DNA of 13,586 nucleotides from DATBMY01 sp036554605 (GTDB lineage: Bacteria > Acidobacteriota > Blastocatellia > UBA7656): positions 1-13,586 of the forward strand of contig DATBMY010000400.1 in assembly GCA_036554605.1 (NCBI GenBank), read 5' to 3'. Below are positions 6,746-13,586 of the stretch, in pieces; within the stretch, counting starts at the first letter, position 1, and every line of letters starts with the position of its first letter. Under the pieces are notes generated by a model. The model worked only from the letters and a program-made list of their open reading frames with translations, was not told the DNA's origin and searched no databases. The position numbers and the translations under genes are program-made.

Positions 6746-8098
6746 ATGTCGCAATTTAACTTCCTCGAAAGATTGATGCAGGAGCGGCGGGCGCTTTCGG
6801 TCTCGGAGCTTACGGCCCGCATAAAGATCAGCCTCGAAGGCCAGTTCGGCGAGGTGATGGTCGAGGGCGAAATATCCAACTATCGCCGCCATAGCTCCGG
6901 CCACTGGTACTTCACTCTTAAAGACGAGGGAGCGATGCTTCGATGCGCCAGCTTTCGCATGCAGAATCGCTTCATCCGGTTTACGCCCGAAGACGGTCTG
7001 TCGGTCAGGGCGCACGGCAGACTCTCCTTGTACGAAGCGCGCGGCGAATACCAGCTCATCGTCGAATTCATGGAGCCTGTCGGAATAGGCTCGCTTCAGC
7101 TTGCCTTCGAACAGCTCAAGAGCAGGCTCGCGCGCGAAGGCCTGTTCGACCTCGAACGCAAGCGACAACTGCCGCTGCTGCCGCGCTGCATAGGAGTAGT
7201 GACCTCGCCCACGGGCGCCGCCATACACGACATAATCCGAGTCATCCGGCGGCGGGACGAAGGCGTCAATATCGTGCTTGCCCCCGCCCGCGTTCAGGGC
7301 GACGGGGCGGGCGAGGAGATCGCCCGGGCGATAGAGCTGCTCAACGAGCGCGACGACGTCGACGTGATAATAGTCGGCCGCGGCGGAGGATCGATCGAAG
7401 ACCTCTGGTGTTTCAACGAAGAGCCGGTCGCGCGCGCAATCTTCAACTCACGCAAACCAGTGATATCGGCCGTGGGGCACGAAACCGATTTTACTATCGC
7501 GGATTTCGTCGCCGACCTGCGAGCATCCACCCCGTCGGCCGCGGCGGAGATCGTCACGATGGTGCGAGACGAGCTTTTTGCGCGAGTGGCGGGACTGGTA
7601 GAGGACCTGTCGAACGCGATCAGGTACAACTTGATCGAGGCGCGAAACAGGCTCTCAGAGCTTGAATCAAGCCGGGCATTCGATCAGGTGCCGCTTCGAA
7701 TAAAGACGACCGCGCAGGCATTCGATGAGGCGGCCTATTCGATGCAGTCGGCCATCAAGGAGATAATAAAGAGGGACCGCGCACGGCTCGCAAGAACGCT
7801 TCTGAGGCTTCGCGACGCCGACATCCGAAGAAGCCTCGTCTCGAAGCGCGGCCGCCTCTCGTTGCTGGAGGCAAAGCTATCGGCGGCGATGCGGATACTG
7901 ACCGAGCGCAAAGGCGAGCGTCTATCGGTCGCGGCCGGAAAACTCGGCTCGCTTTCGCCGCTTGCGGTGCTCGCGCGCGGATACGCCATAGCATTCGGCG
8001 AGCGCGGGCAGATCATCAAGCGCGCTTCGGACATAAAGCGGGGCGAGCGCGTGCGCGTGCGCCTTGCCGAAGGCGAGATTGATTGTTTGAAGGATTGA
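6746..8098 (+). CDS. xseA: Exonuclease VII large subunit
   Basis: The 450-residue protein is a standard-length XseA. It has an N-terminal OB-fold domain (about 18-112: VSELTARIKISLEGQFGEVMVEGEISNY, then HWYFTLKDE) that binds single-stranded DNA. The catalytic domain follows, with CIGVVTSPTGAAIHDI (148-163), the glycine-rich VIIVGRGGGSIEDLWCFNEE (207-226), and ISAVGHETDFTIADFVADLRASTPSAAAE (240-268). A long coiled-coil-like helical region (about 275-400) and a C-terminal LARGYAI segment complete it. With XseB it forms the cytoplasmic enzyme that degrades single-stranded DNA from both ends into oligonucleotides, in repair and recombination. The ATG at 6746 lacks a clear ribosome binding site, but the protein begins where family members do. 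It heads the run to dxs. Unusually, xseB is separated from it by a methyltransferase gene. Confidence 0.98.
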   Translation: MSQFNFLERLMQERRALSVSELTARIKISLEGQFGEVMVEGEISNYRRHSSGHWYFTLKDEGAMLRCASFRMQNRFIRFTPEDGLSVRAHGRLSLYEARGEYQLIVEFMEPVGIGSLQLAFEQLKSRLAREGLFDLERKRQLPLLPRCIGVVTSPTGAAIHDIIRVIRRRDEGVNIVLAPARVQGDGAGEEIARAIELLNERDDVDVIIVGRGGGSIEDLWCFNEEPVARAIFNSRKPVISAVGHETDFTIADFVADLRASTPSAAAEIVTMVRDELFARVAGLVEDLSNAIRYNLIEARNRLSELESSRAFDQVPLRIKTTAQAFDEAAYSMQSAIKEIIKRDRARLARTLLRLRDADIRRSLVSKRGRLSLLEAKLSAAMRILTERKGERLSVAAGKLGSLSPLAVLARGYAIAFGERGQIIKRASDIKRGERVRVRLAEGEIDCLKD

Positions 8099-8141
8099 CC
8101 GGTCTTATTCTTAATTCTTAATAGAAGGAGATAGTCTCAAA

Positions 8142-9152
8142 ATGAATGGTAACCAACAGCAGGTGACGCCGGATAAAATCATGAGCATGCTCTGGGCGTC
8201 GAGGGGAACGCAGGCGCTCATCGCCGGCATCGAGTTGGAGGTCTTCGATCATATAGAGTCGGGCAAGCGCACGGCAAAAGAGATTGCGCGGGCGGCCCGC
8301 TCTTCACCGCGGGCGACAGAGCGGTTGCTGGACGCGCTCGTGGGCCTCGGTTTTCTAACGAAGAAGAGCGATAAGTATGGCCTCGATCCCGTCTCCGAGC
8401 AGTTTCTCTTAAAGAGCAAGCCGACTTATATCGGCGGTTTCGCGTGGGAGGCCAAGATGACCTGGCCGGGATGGGGCAACCTTGCCGAAGTCATAAAGAC
8501 GGGCAAGCCCGTTCACGCCGTCGATACCGACGCGGATGGGCGCGAATTCTTTCCCAAGCTTGTCGAGGCTATTTTCCCCATGAGTTATTCGGCGGCGCGC
8601 GCGGCCGTCGGGGCGATCCCGGCAAAGCGGCTGGCTCAGATAAAGAGCATTCTCGACGTTGCCGCGGGGTCTGCCGCGTGGTCTATCCCATTCGCTCAGG
8701 AGGTACGCGACGCGCGGGTCACGGTTGTCGATTATCCGGAGGTCACGCCGGTCACGCGGCAATTTGCTGAAAGGTTCGGCCTCGCGGACCGGTTCGATTA
8801 TATCGAAGGCAACCTGCGCGAAGTAGATTTCGGTCGCGGTCGTTACGATCTCGTCATACTTGGCCACATCATACATTCCGAGGGCGAGAAGTGGGGCAAG
8901 AAACTCATAAAGAAAAGCCACCGCGCGCTCGCTGAGAACGGGCAGCTTCTGATAGGCGAGTTCATTCCCAACGATACGAGGACGGGGCCCGTGATGCCGT
9001 TGCTTTTCGGGCTCAATATGATCGTCCACACCGAGCAGGGCGACGTATTCACCATGCGCGAATACCGGCAGTGGCTCAAGGATGCCGGGTTCCGCTCGAT
9101 CAAGACGATTGATGCGCCCGGACCATCGCCGCTGATACTGGCGACGAAATAG
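8142..9152 (+). CDS. SAM-dependent O-methyltransferase (class II, acetylserotonin/hydroxyneurosporene O-methyltransferase-like)
   Basis: The 336 residues have the two-domain form of COMT-like methyltransferases. An N-terminal winged-helix dimerisation domain (about 10-95: MLWASRGTQALIAGIELEVFDHI, then ERLLDALVGLGFLTK) precedes a Rossmann-type SAM-binding domain. That domain has motif I SILDVAAGSAAW (169-180), an acidic residue at the end of strand 2 (VVDYPEV, 195-201), and YDLVILGHIIHSEGEKW (235-251). H245 aligns with the catalytic histidine of the family (usually HDW, here HSE). AAGGAGAT about 12 nt upstream supports the start. The family methylates hydroxyls of small aromatic compounds, polyketides, carotenoids or bacteriochlorophyll precursors. 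The substrate here is unknown. The neighbouring isoprenoid genes ispA and dxs hint at an isoprenoid-derived substrate, but that is inference. The gene sits 43 bp after xseA and 29 bp before xseB. Confidence 0.9.
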   Translation: MNGNQQQVTPDKIMSMLWASRGTQALIAGIELEVFDHIESGKRTAKEIARAARSSPRATERLLDALVGLGFLTKKSDKYGLDPVSEQFLLKSKPTYIGGFAWEAKMTWPGWGNLAEVIKTGKPVHAVDTDADGREFFPKLVEAIFPMSYSAARAAVGAIPAKRLAQIKSILDVAAGSAAWSIPFAQEVRDARVTVVDYPEVTPVTRQFAERFGLADRFDYIEGNLREVDFGRGRYDLVILGHIIHSEGEKWGKKLIKKSHRALAENGQLLIGEFIPNDTRTGPVMPLLFGLNMIVHTEQGDVFTMREYRQWLKDAGFRSIKTIDAPGPSPLILATK

Positions 9153-9181
9153 CGAGAAGTGCTTACAGCCGGAGGTTCCTT

Positions 9182-9415
9182 ATGACAGCCGAGAAGAGTT
9201 TTGAAGCATCGCTCGCGGAGCTTGAAGGCATCGTCGAGCAGCTTGAGGCGGGCGACCTGCCGCTTGAGCGCTCGCTCGAACTTTTCGAGCAGGGGGTGAG
9301 GCTCTCAAAAGAGTGCCAGAAGCGGCTCGAGACCGCGGAGCGCAAGGTCGAAGTCCTTATAAAAGGGGGCGACGGCGCTTACAGGACCGAGCAGTTCGAA
9401 GAGTCGGAAGAATGA
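9182..9415 (+). CDS. xseB: Exonuclease VII small subunit
   Basis: The 77-residue helical protein has the family signature: FEASLAELEGIVEQLEAGDLPLERSLELFEQGVRLSKECQKRLETAERKVE, at the usual length. XseB binds the long helices of XseA and activates or stabilises the nuclease. GGAGG (9171-9175) supports the start. The end overlaps ispA by an ATGA at 9412-9415, so the two genes are probably translationally coupled. It is separated from xseA by the methyltransferase gene. Confidence 0.96.
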   Translation: MTAEKSFEASLAELEGIVEQLEAGDLPLERSLELFEQGVRLSKECQKRLETAERKVEVLIKGGDGAYRTEQFEESEE

Positions 9416-10311
9416 GTCAAGCCGAGAAACTCTCTGAATACCTGACGAGGCGGTCGAAAGATGTAGACCGCTGGCTCGACCGCCTCGTTCCCGCCGAGAC
9501 CGTGCCGCCCGAACAGATTCACCGGGCGATGCGCTACAGCTTGCTCGGCGGCGGCAAGCGAATCCGCCCCGTGCTGACGCTCGCGGCGGGCGAGGCGTTC
9601 GGCGCAGCAACCGGTGAATTGATGCCCGCGGCCTGCGCCGTAGAGATGATTCACTGCTACTCGCTCATACACGACGACCTGCCCGCGATGGACGACGACG
9701 ACCTTCGCCGGGGCCGCCCAACCTGTCATAAAGTATTCGGCGAAGCAATCGCCATACTTGCCGGCGACGCGCTATTGACTCATGCCTTTCGAGTGCTGGC
9801 TGACCATACGCTTGCCGGCGATGCGACAAGACAGGTGCGCGTCATTCGCGAGGTGGCTTCGGCCGCCGGCACCGTAAACGCCCTCATAGGCGGGCAGGTC
9901 GCCGATATAGAGAACGAAGGCGAGCAGGTATCGGCCGATACTCTCGAATATATTCACCGCTCGAAGACGGGCGCGATGATCTCGGCCTCCGTGGTTGTGG
10001 GAGGCATTATTGCGGGCGCGAGCCAGTCCCAGATCGAACAGCTCCGCGCTTACGGCGAGCGCATTGGGCTCGCGTTCCAGATAGCCGATGACATCCTCGA
10101 CGTCACTTCGACGAGCGAGCAACTGGGCAAGACCGCGGGCAAAGACGCCGCCGCGCATAAGGCGACTTACCCGGCCATATTCGGCCTCAAGGCCTCCGAG
10201 GATCGCGCCCGGAAACTCGTCATCGAAGCGATCGAAATAATCTCAAGCCTCGGCATAAACGGAGAGATTCTTGAGGAGGTGGCGCGGCTTATCATTGCCA
10301 GGAAGTCTTGA
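9412..10311 (+). CDS. ispA: Short-chain polyprenyl diphosphate synthase (farnesyl/geranyl diphosphate synthase)
   Basis: From the ATG at 9412 the protein has 299 residues, normal for bacterial IspA. Motifs are GGGKRIRPVL (46-55, isopentenyl diphosphate binding), the first aspartate-rich motif DDLPAMDDDDLRRGRPT (88-104), KTGAM, then FQIADDILDVT (222-232, second aspartate-rich motif) and the GKDAAAHKATYP region (243-254). It condenses isopentenyl diphosphate with allylic diphosphates to make geranyl or farnesyl diphosphate, precursors of undecaprenyl phosphate, quinones and carotenoids. The frame is open back to 9313, but that part is a shadow of xseB. The ATGA junction and the conserved start of the protein favour 9412. 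Product chain length (C10, C15 or C20) cannot be settled by eye. Confidence 0.95.
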   Translation: MSQAEKLSEYLTRRSKDVDRWLDRLVPAETVPPEQIHRAMRYSLLGGGKRIRPVLTLAAGEAFGAATGELMPAACAVEMIHCYSLIHDDLPAMDDDDLRRGRPTCHKVFGEAIAILAGDALLTHAFRVLADHTLAGDATRQVRVIREVASAAGTVNALIGGQVADIENEGEQVSADTLEYIHRSKTGAMISASVVVGGIIAGASQSQIEQLRAYGERIGLAFQIADDILDVTSTSEQLGKTAGKDAAAHKATYPAIFGLKASEDRARKLVIEAIEIISSLGINGEILEEVARLIIARKS

Positions 10312-10426
10312 TGAGGATATTCTTTTAATTTCGTCAAGCTCCCCGATAGCGGTCCTGGACGTGATCGCGATTTTTCGCATCTAAGCGACGCACGGAAGAA
10401 AACTGTTAGGAGAAGCGATTATAGCT

Positions 10427-12328
10427 ATGAAGATTCTTTCTCAAATCAACGACCCGGCTGACTTGCGTGAGCTTCCTGTATCTAAACTACAGCCGCTTGC
10501 GGACGAGATACGCGAGTACATGATCGAAGTGCTATCGAAGATCGGGGGGCACACGGGCGCGAGCCTCGGCCCCGTGGAGCTTATAACCGCGCTCCATTAC
10601 GCATTTGACACGCCGCGCGACAAGCTGGTCTTTGACATAGGCCACCAGGCTTACTCACACAAGATCATCACGGGCCGCCGCGACCAGTTCCCGACCATTC
10701 GCCAGTACAACGGCTTGAGCGGGTTCCTGCGCCGCGAGGAATCCACCTATGACGTATTCAATGCCGCGCACGCGGGCACGAGCATTTCGGCCGCGCTCGG
10801 GATTGCCACCGCGCGCGACCTGAAGCAGGAAGATTTTCACGTCGTCGCCTTTATCGGCGATGCGGGGCTGACGGCAGGCATGGCGCTTGAGGGCATAAAC
10901 CAGGCGGGCCATCTCAAAAAGCGCATGATAATCGTGCTTAACGATAACGAGATGTCCATATCACCCAACGTGGGGGCGCTGGCGGGCTACCTCAATCGCA
11001 TACGCGGCGCGCGGCCGTACAACGAGTTCAAGCACGAGGTCGAAGAATGGCTCAAGGCTATCCCGGCCGTGGGCGAGATGATGCTGTCGGGCGCGAAGGC
11101 GGTCAAGGATACGCTCGCGCGCGCCTTCATTCCGGGCGCGCTTTGGGAGGAGCTTGGACTGCGATACATGGGCCCGATCAACGGGCATGACATAAACTCG
11201 ATTCTTCAAACGCTCGAACAGGCAAAGAGCGAGACGCACCCGGTTATAATCCACGCGCTCACGGTGAAAGGGAAAGGGTATGATCCGGCCGAGCGCGACA
11301 AGGCCGCCTGGCACGGCACTTCGCCGTTCGAGATCGGGAGCGGTCGCTTTATCAAAGAGCCGGCGACCGCGCCGAGCTACACCGGCGTATTCGCTGACGC
11401 GACGATTGACCTGATGAAAAAGGATGAGCGGGTCATCGCGATAACGGCCGCGATGCCGGACGGGACGGGCCTCAGCAAGGTTATGAAGGAGTTTCCCGAC
11501 CGCACCTTCGACGTAGCGATAGCAGAGCAGCACGCCGTCACCTTTGCCGCCGGGATGGCGACCGAAGGGCTCAAGCCGATCACGGCGATCTATTCGACCT
11601 TCCTTCAGCGCGCCTTCGATCAGATTTTCCACGACGTTGTGCTCATGAATCTTGACGTGACGTTCGCGCTCGACCGCGCGGGCGTTGCGGGGGCCGACGG
11701 CCCGACGCATCACGGGCTTATGGATTTCGCTTACCTGCGCCCGATGCCCGGATTCGTCATCATGGCGCCCAAGGACGAGAACGAGCTTCGCCACATGATG
11801 AAGACGGCGGTCGACTATAACGGCCCGGCCTCCGTGCGCTACCCGCGCGGCAACGGGCTCGGGGTTGCGATGGAGGAGGAGATTCACGCGCTCGAGATCG
11901 GCAAAGCCGAGCTTCTGCGCGAGGGGACGGATGTCGCGATACTGGGGATCGGCACCCAGGTCAGCTACTGCATGCAAGCGGCCGAGCGGCTCGCCGTCGA
12001 CGGCATAAACGCCACGGTGGTGAACGCGAGATTCGTCAAGCCGCTGGACGCGGAGCTTATTCTCGCGCTCGCTCGCTCGCACGGCTCGATAGTGACAGTC
12101 GAGGACCACTACCTGATGGGCGGGTTTGGAAGCGCGGTTCTTGAGCTGCTTGAAGAGAACGCTCTCAGCGAGGTGCGCGTACTGAGGCTCGCATTTCCCG
12201 ACAAGCTTATCGAGCACGGCAGCCAGAGCCTGTTGCTCGCCAAATACGGGCTCGACGCCGACGGCATACATGCGCGAGTTAAAGAATTCGCCCAGAGCCG
12301 GTACAGCTTCGAGAAAGTAAAAAGTTAA
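10427..12328 (+). CDS. dxs: 1-deoxy-D-xylulose-5-phosphate synthase
   Basis: The 633-residue thiamine-diphosphate enzyme joins pyruvate and glyceraldehyde 3-phosphate to make DXP, the entry step of the MEP isoprenoid pathway. Diagnostic stretches are GGHTGASLG (40-48), FDIGHQAYSHKIITGRRDQF (69-88), the ThDP motif GDAGLTAG (144-151) with LNDNEMSISP (171-180), VKGKGYDPAERDKAAWHG (280-297), the catalytic glutamate in IAEQHAVTFAAG (E367), and a C-terminal transketolase domain with RYPRGNG. One minor change is GHQAYSHK where GHQAYPHK is common. TAGGAGAAG (10407-10415) is the probable ribosome binding site, with slightly long spacing to the ATG. It follows ispA by 115 bp, in which I see no convincing promoter or terminator. 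The last codons (KVKS, TAA) are formed by the AT-rich repeat that follows. Confidence 0.98.
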   Translation: MKILSQINDPADLRELPVSKLQPLADEIREYMIEVLSKIGGHTGASLGPVELITALHYAFDTPRDKLVFDIGHQAYSHKIITGRRDQFPTIRQYNGLSGFLRREESTYDVFNAAHAGTSISAALGIATARDLKQEDFHVVAFIGDAGLTAGMALEGINQAGHLKKRMIIVLNDNEMSISPNVGALAGYLNRIRGARPYNEFKHEVEEWLKAIPAVGEMMLSGAKAVKDTLARAFIPGALWEELGLRYMGPINGHDINSILQTLEQAKSETHPVIIHALTVKGKGYDPAERDKAAWHGTSPFEIGSGRFIKEPATAPSYTGVFADATIDLMKKDERVIAITAAMPDGTGLSKVMKEFPDRTFDVAIAEQHAVTFAAGMATEGLKPITAIYSTFLQRAFDQIFHDVVLMNLDVTFALDRAGVAGADGPTHHGLMDFAYLRPMPGFVIMAPKDENELRHMMKTAVDYNGPASVRYPRGNGLGVAMEEEIHALEIGKAELLREGTDVAILGIGTQVSYCMQAAERLAVDGINATVVNARFVKPLDAELILALARSHGSIVTVEDHYLMGGFGSAVLELLEENALSEVRVLRLAFPDKLIEHGSQSLLLAKYGLDADGIHARVKEFAQSRYSFEKVKS

Positions 12329-12427
12329 AAGGTAAAAGTAAAAAGTGGAAGAGGGCGGCCTGATCAGGATCGGTAAGCCTGCCGTTCCCCACTTTTTACT
12401 TTTTACTTTTTACTTTTTACTTCTCAC
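12311..12427. repeat. AT-rich imperfect inverted repeat with a 7-bp tandem array, between convergent genes
   Basis: The right arm is a tandem array of the heptamer ACTTTTT, four and a half copies, at 12391-12422. The left arm (12311-12348) carries degenerate reverse-complement copies (GTAAAAAGT, GTAAAAGT). The two arms pair almost end to end, meeting at AGTGG (12344-12348) and CCACT (12389-12393), around a GC-richer 40-nt centre that includes the palindrome CCTGATCAGG. Transcripts in either direction would end in a long A/U stem with U-rich sequence, so it may serve as a bidirectional terminator for dxs and the zinc-ribbon gene. The dxs stop codon lies in the left arm and the opposing stop codon in the right arm. 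It may also be a dispersed intergenic repeat. Confidence 0.7.
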
Positions 12428-13064
12428 TAATCCTGGCCTCGCCAATGATATTGGTCGTATGTTCGGTAACGCTCGGCGGTGGTTCGGCGAGCGCCGGGTT
12501 TATAGGCGACGTGACCGGCTGAGGGGCGGGCTGTTTCGGCGCGAACCTCTCCGCGAGCACGGACATCGGCTCGGCAAAGGCTATGCCGTATATAATCTGG
12601 CCTATACCTTTGAGGATAGGGATTAGAGCAAAAAGCCAGACCCAGAGCAATAGCTGCTCCAGGCCGTGTATATTGCGATTCGCCAGCTCTTCGATATTCC
12701 TGAGCACCCCTTCGCTGACCGCAACCCGCCCGAGGTGATAAAGCACCGCCCCCATGCCAACTCCGGAAAAGAGGCTGATCAGTCCGTTCTTCACGCTATG
12801 CTGTCTGGAATAGGCGAGCCACTCTTTTGGCCTGGGCATCTCCTTTTGCTGAGGGCGATGAACCCGCACATGCGTACCGGAGCCTTCGTCGAACCACTTG
12901 GAAATATCGAGGTTCTTCTTTATCGAATCCATATCTATTCGAAGCTGGCCGAGGGAATCGCCCCCTTCCTTCAATGCATCGGACACAAGATCGAGGTTGG
13001 TCCCGCACTGTTTGCAGAATCGCTGACCTTCTATGGGCTTCGTACCGCAGTTTGGACAAAACAT
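12417..13064 (-). CDS. Zinc-ribbon membrane protein, function unknown
   Basis: The 215-residue protein starts with a zinc ribbon: C3-P-N-C6-G and C17-K-Q-C20-G. A polar linker with a possible short coiled region follows (about 26-52), then a basic stretch (62-92), two hydrophobic membrane segments (about 93-114 and 135-162) and a Pro/Ala-rich tail (175-200). This zinc-ribbon plus two-helix plan is common in uncharacterised bacterial proteins and gives no specific function. A full AAGGAGG ribosome binding site (13076-13070 on the minus strand) fixes the start at 13064. The gene converges on dxs. Its last codons (EK, TAA) lie in the AT-rich repeat. It diverges from the lipoprotein gene to the right, with 144 bp between the starts. 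Confidence 0.85.
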   Translation of the reverse strand: MFCPNCGTKPIEGQRFCKQCGTNLDLVSDALKEGGDSLGQLRIDMDSIKKNLDISKWFDEGSGTHVRVHRPQQKEMPRPKEWLAYSRQHSVKNGLISLFSGVGMGAVLYHLGRVAVSEGVLRNIEELANRNIHGLEQLLLWVWLFALIPILKGIGQIIYGIAFAEPMSVLAERFAPKQPAPQPVTSPINPALAEPPPSVTEHTTNIIGEARISEK

Positions 13065-13208
13065 CGCCGCCTCCTTAAAAAGACAACCGCCGGTTGGTCA
13101 GATTGATTTTAACCCATCTCATTCAATTATTCTCTTTGCGTTATCTAAATACGACAACCGTAGCGCGAGGGTTTACAGGTCGGGTATTCTATTTACGGGG
13201 CCAATACA

Positions 13209-13586
13209 ATGGGGATAGGAAGATTAAGAATATTCAGACCCGTATTTTTATGCGCGGCAGCCGTAGCCCTGGCCGTGCTGCCTTACGCGGGGTGCCGCGG
13301 CCAGAAGACCGAAACCGTGATGACCCCGCCGCCAACAGTCGCTCCGCCGCAGGTAAATCCCTGGAAAGAAGCGGCCGGTAAGATCGAAGAGGACCGCAAT
13401 GAGCCGGTCGGCCGCAAGGCTAAGGTGAACGTACCGGCCGAGCTTAAACATTACAGCGACCGGCGGCGGTTTCTGGCCATACAGGTTGCCGAGACGCGCG
13501 AGCAGCGCTATGAACTCCCTCACGACTATGCCGAGCTAATCGAATTGATCCGCGCGCAAAACCTGATCGAGCTTGAGCCCCTGGGC
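13209..13586 (+). CDS. Lipoprotein-like protein, 3' end outside the window (partial)
   Basis: The frame starts with ATG at 13209 and stays open to the last base, giving 126 residues. The N-terminus has a basic MGIGRLRIFR, a hydrophobic core (11-25) and C29 in YAGC, a plausible though non-standard lipobox. A Pro-rich linker (PPPTVAPPQVNP, 40-51) is followed by a charged, helical part: DRRRFLAIQVAETREQRYEL and DYAELIELIRAQNLIEL. The body may match a conserved lipoprotein family of Acidobacteriota that I cannot name with certainty. Ribosome binding is weak (ACGGGG, 13195-13200). The upstream 144 bp, shared with the divergent zinc-ribbon gene, contains only weak promoter-like matches (TTGATT at 13103-13108). 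Confidence 0.75.
   Translation, partial: MGIGRLRIFRPVFLCAAAVALAVLPYAGCRGQKTETVMTPPPTVAPPQVNPWKEAAGKIEEDRNEPVGRKAKVNVPAELKHYSDRRRFLAIQVAETREQRYELPHDYAELIELIRAQNLIELEPLG

Noticed and set aside
6943..7665. 240-codon rightward frame inside xseA
   Set aside because: It overlaps xseA in another frame and is extremely Arg-rich, typical of a +1 shadow of a GC-rich gene.
8107..8124. ATTCTTAATTCTTAAT direct repeat before the methyltransferase gene
   Set aside because: Two copies of an 8-bp AT-rich unit are too little to call a repeat element or promoter; noted only as AT-rich spacer before a good ribosome binding site.
9313..9411. N-terminal extension of ispA
   Set aside because: It is out of frame inside xseB. 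The ATGA overlap at 9412 and the normal family length favour the shorter protein.
10364..10378. GCGATTTTTCGC hairpin between ispA and dxs as a terminator
   Set aside because: A 4-bp stem with the T run in the loop is not a terminator structure.
10961..12271. 436-codon leftward open frame opposite dxs
   Set aside because: It is exactly antisense to a clear dxs gene. The protein is rich in Arg, His and Val with no recognisable motif, as expected for a shadow frame in GC-rich DNA.

Overview
The window looks like a chromosomal stretch of a free-living, moderately GC-rich Gram-negative-type bacterium. Several proteins have lipoprotein-like N-termini. Gene order and protein style (a DUF983 protein, Acidobacteriota-like lipoproteins, an xseB-ispA-dxs run, frequent ATA isoleucine codons despite high GC) suggest Acidobacteriota, possibly Blastocatellia. 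That placement is an inference from recall. I see no rRNA, tRNA, CRISPR array, transposase or phage gene.

Left part (1-5200). A probable gene start leaves the window leftward at base 42. Next comes a leftward DUF983 zinc-ribbon membrane protein (244-633) with a clear hairpin beyond its stop codon. Divergent from it is a tight three-gene rightward cluster: a family 2 glycosyltransferase of the polyprenyl-phosphate sugar synthase type (732-1736), a 530-residue protein resembling an alpha/alpha-toroid plus beta-sandwich polysaccharide lyase or hydrolase but without a signal peptide (1754-3346), and a GT39/ArnT/PMT-like multi-pass glycosyltransferase (3364-5082). The gaps are only 17 bp, so the three are probably one operon. 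The plausible logic is that GT2 loads a sugar onto a lipid carrier, the GT39-like enzyme transfers it on the far side of the membrane, and the middle protein has an unknown role. A tiny leftward lipoprotein-like ORF (5079-5198) overlaps the end of the cluster.

Middle part (5200-6700). A TTG-started lipoprotein resembling DUF6263 (5407-6291) lies behind a leader with a perfect 7-bp inverted repeat. It is followed by a glutaredoxin-like protein (6418-6678) whose first active-site cysteine is a serine.

Right part (6746-12328). This is a rightward housekeeping run: xseA and xseB (both subunits of exonuclease VII), separated by a class-II-type O-methyltransferase, then ispA (farnesyl/geranyl diphosphate synthase, ATGA overlap with xseB), then dxs (first enzyme of the MEP isoprenoid pathway). 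Pairing xseB-ispA-dxs is a familiar bacterial arrangement. The methyltransferase inside it is the unusual part.

End (12329-13586). dxs converges on a leftward double-zinc-ribbon membrane protein (12417-13064). Between them is an AT-rich inverted repeat that contains the stop codons of both genes. A rightward lipoprotein gene (13209 onward) runs off the window.

The best candidates for undescribed biology are the GT2 / toroid protein / GT39 cassette, the serine-substituted glutaredoxin, the methyltransferase lodged between the exonuclease VII subunits, and the small hidden lipoprotein ORF.
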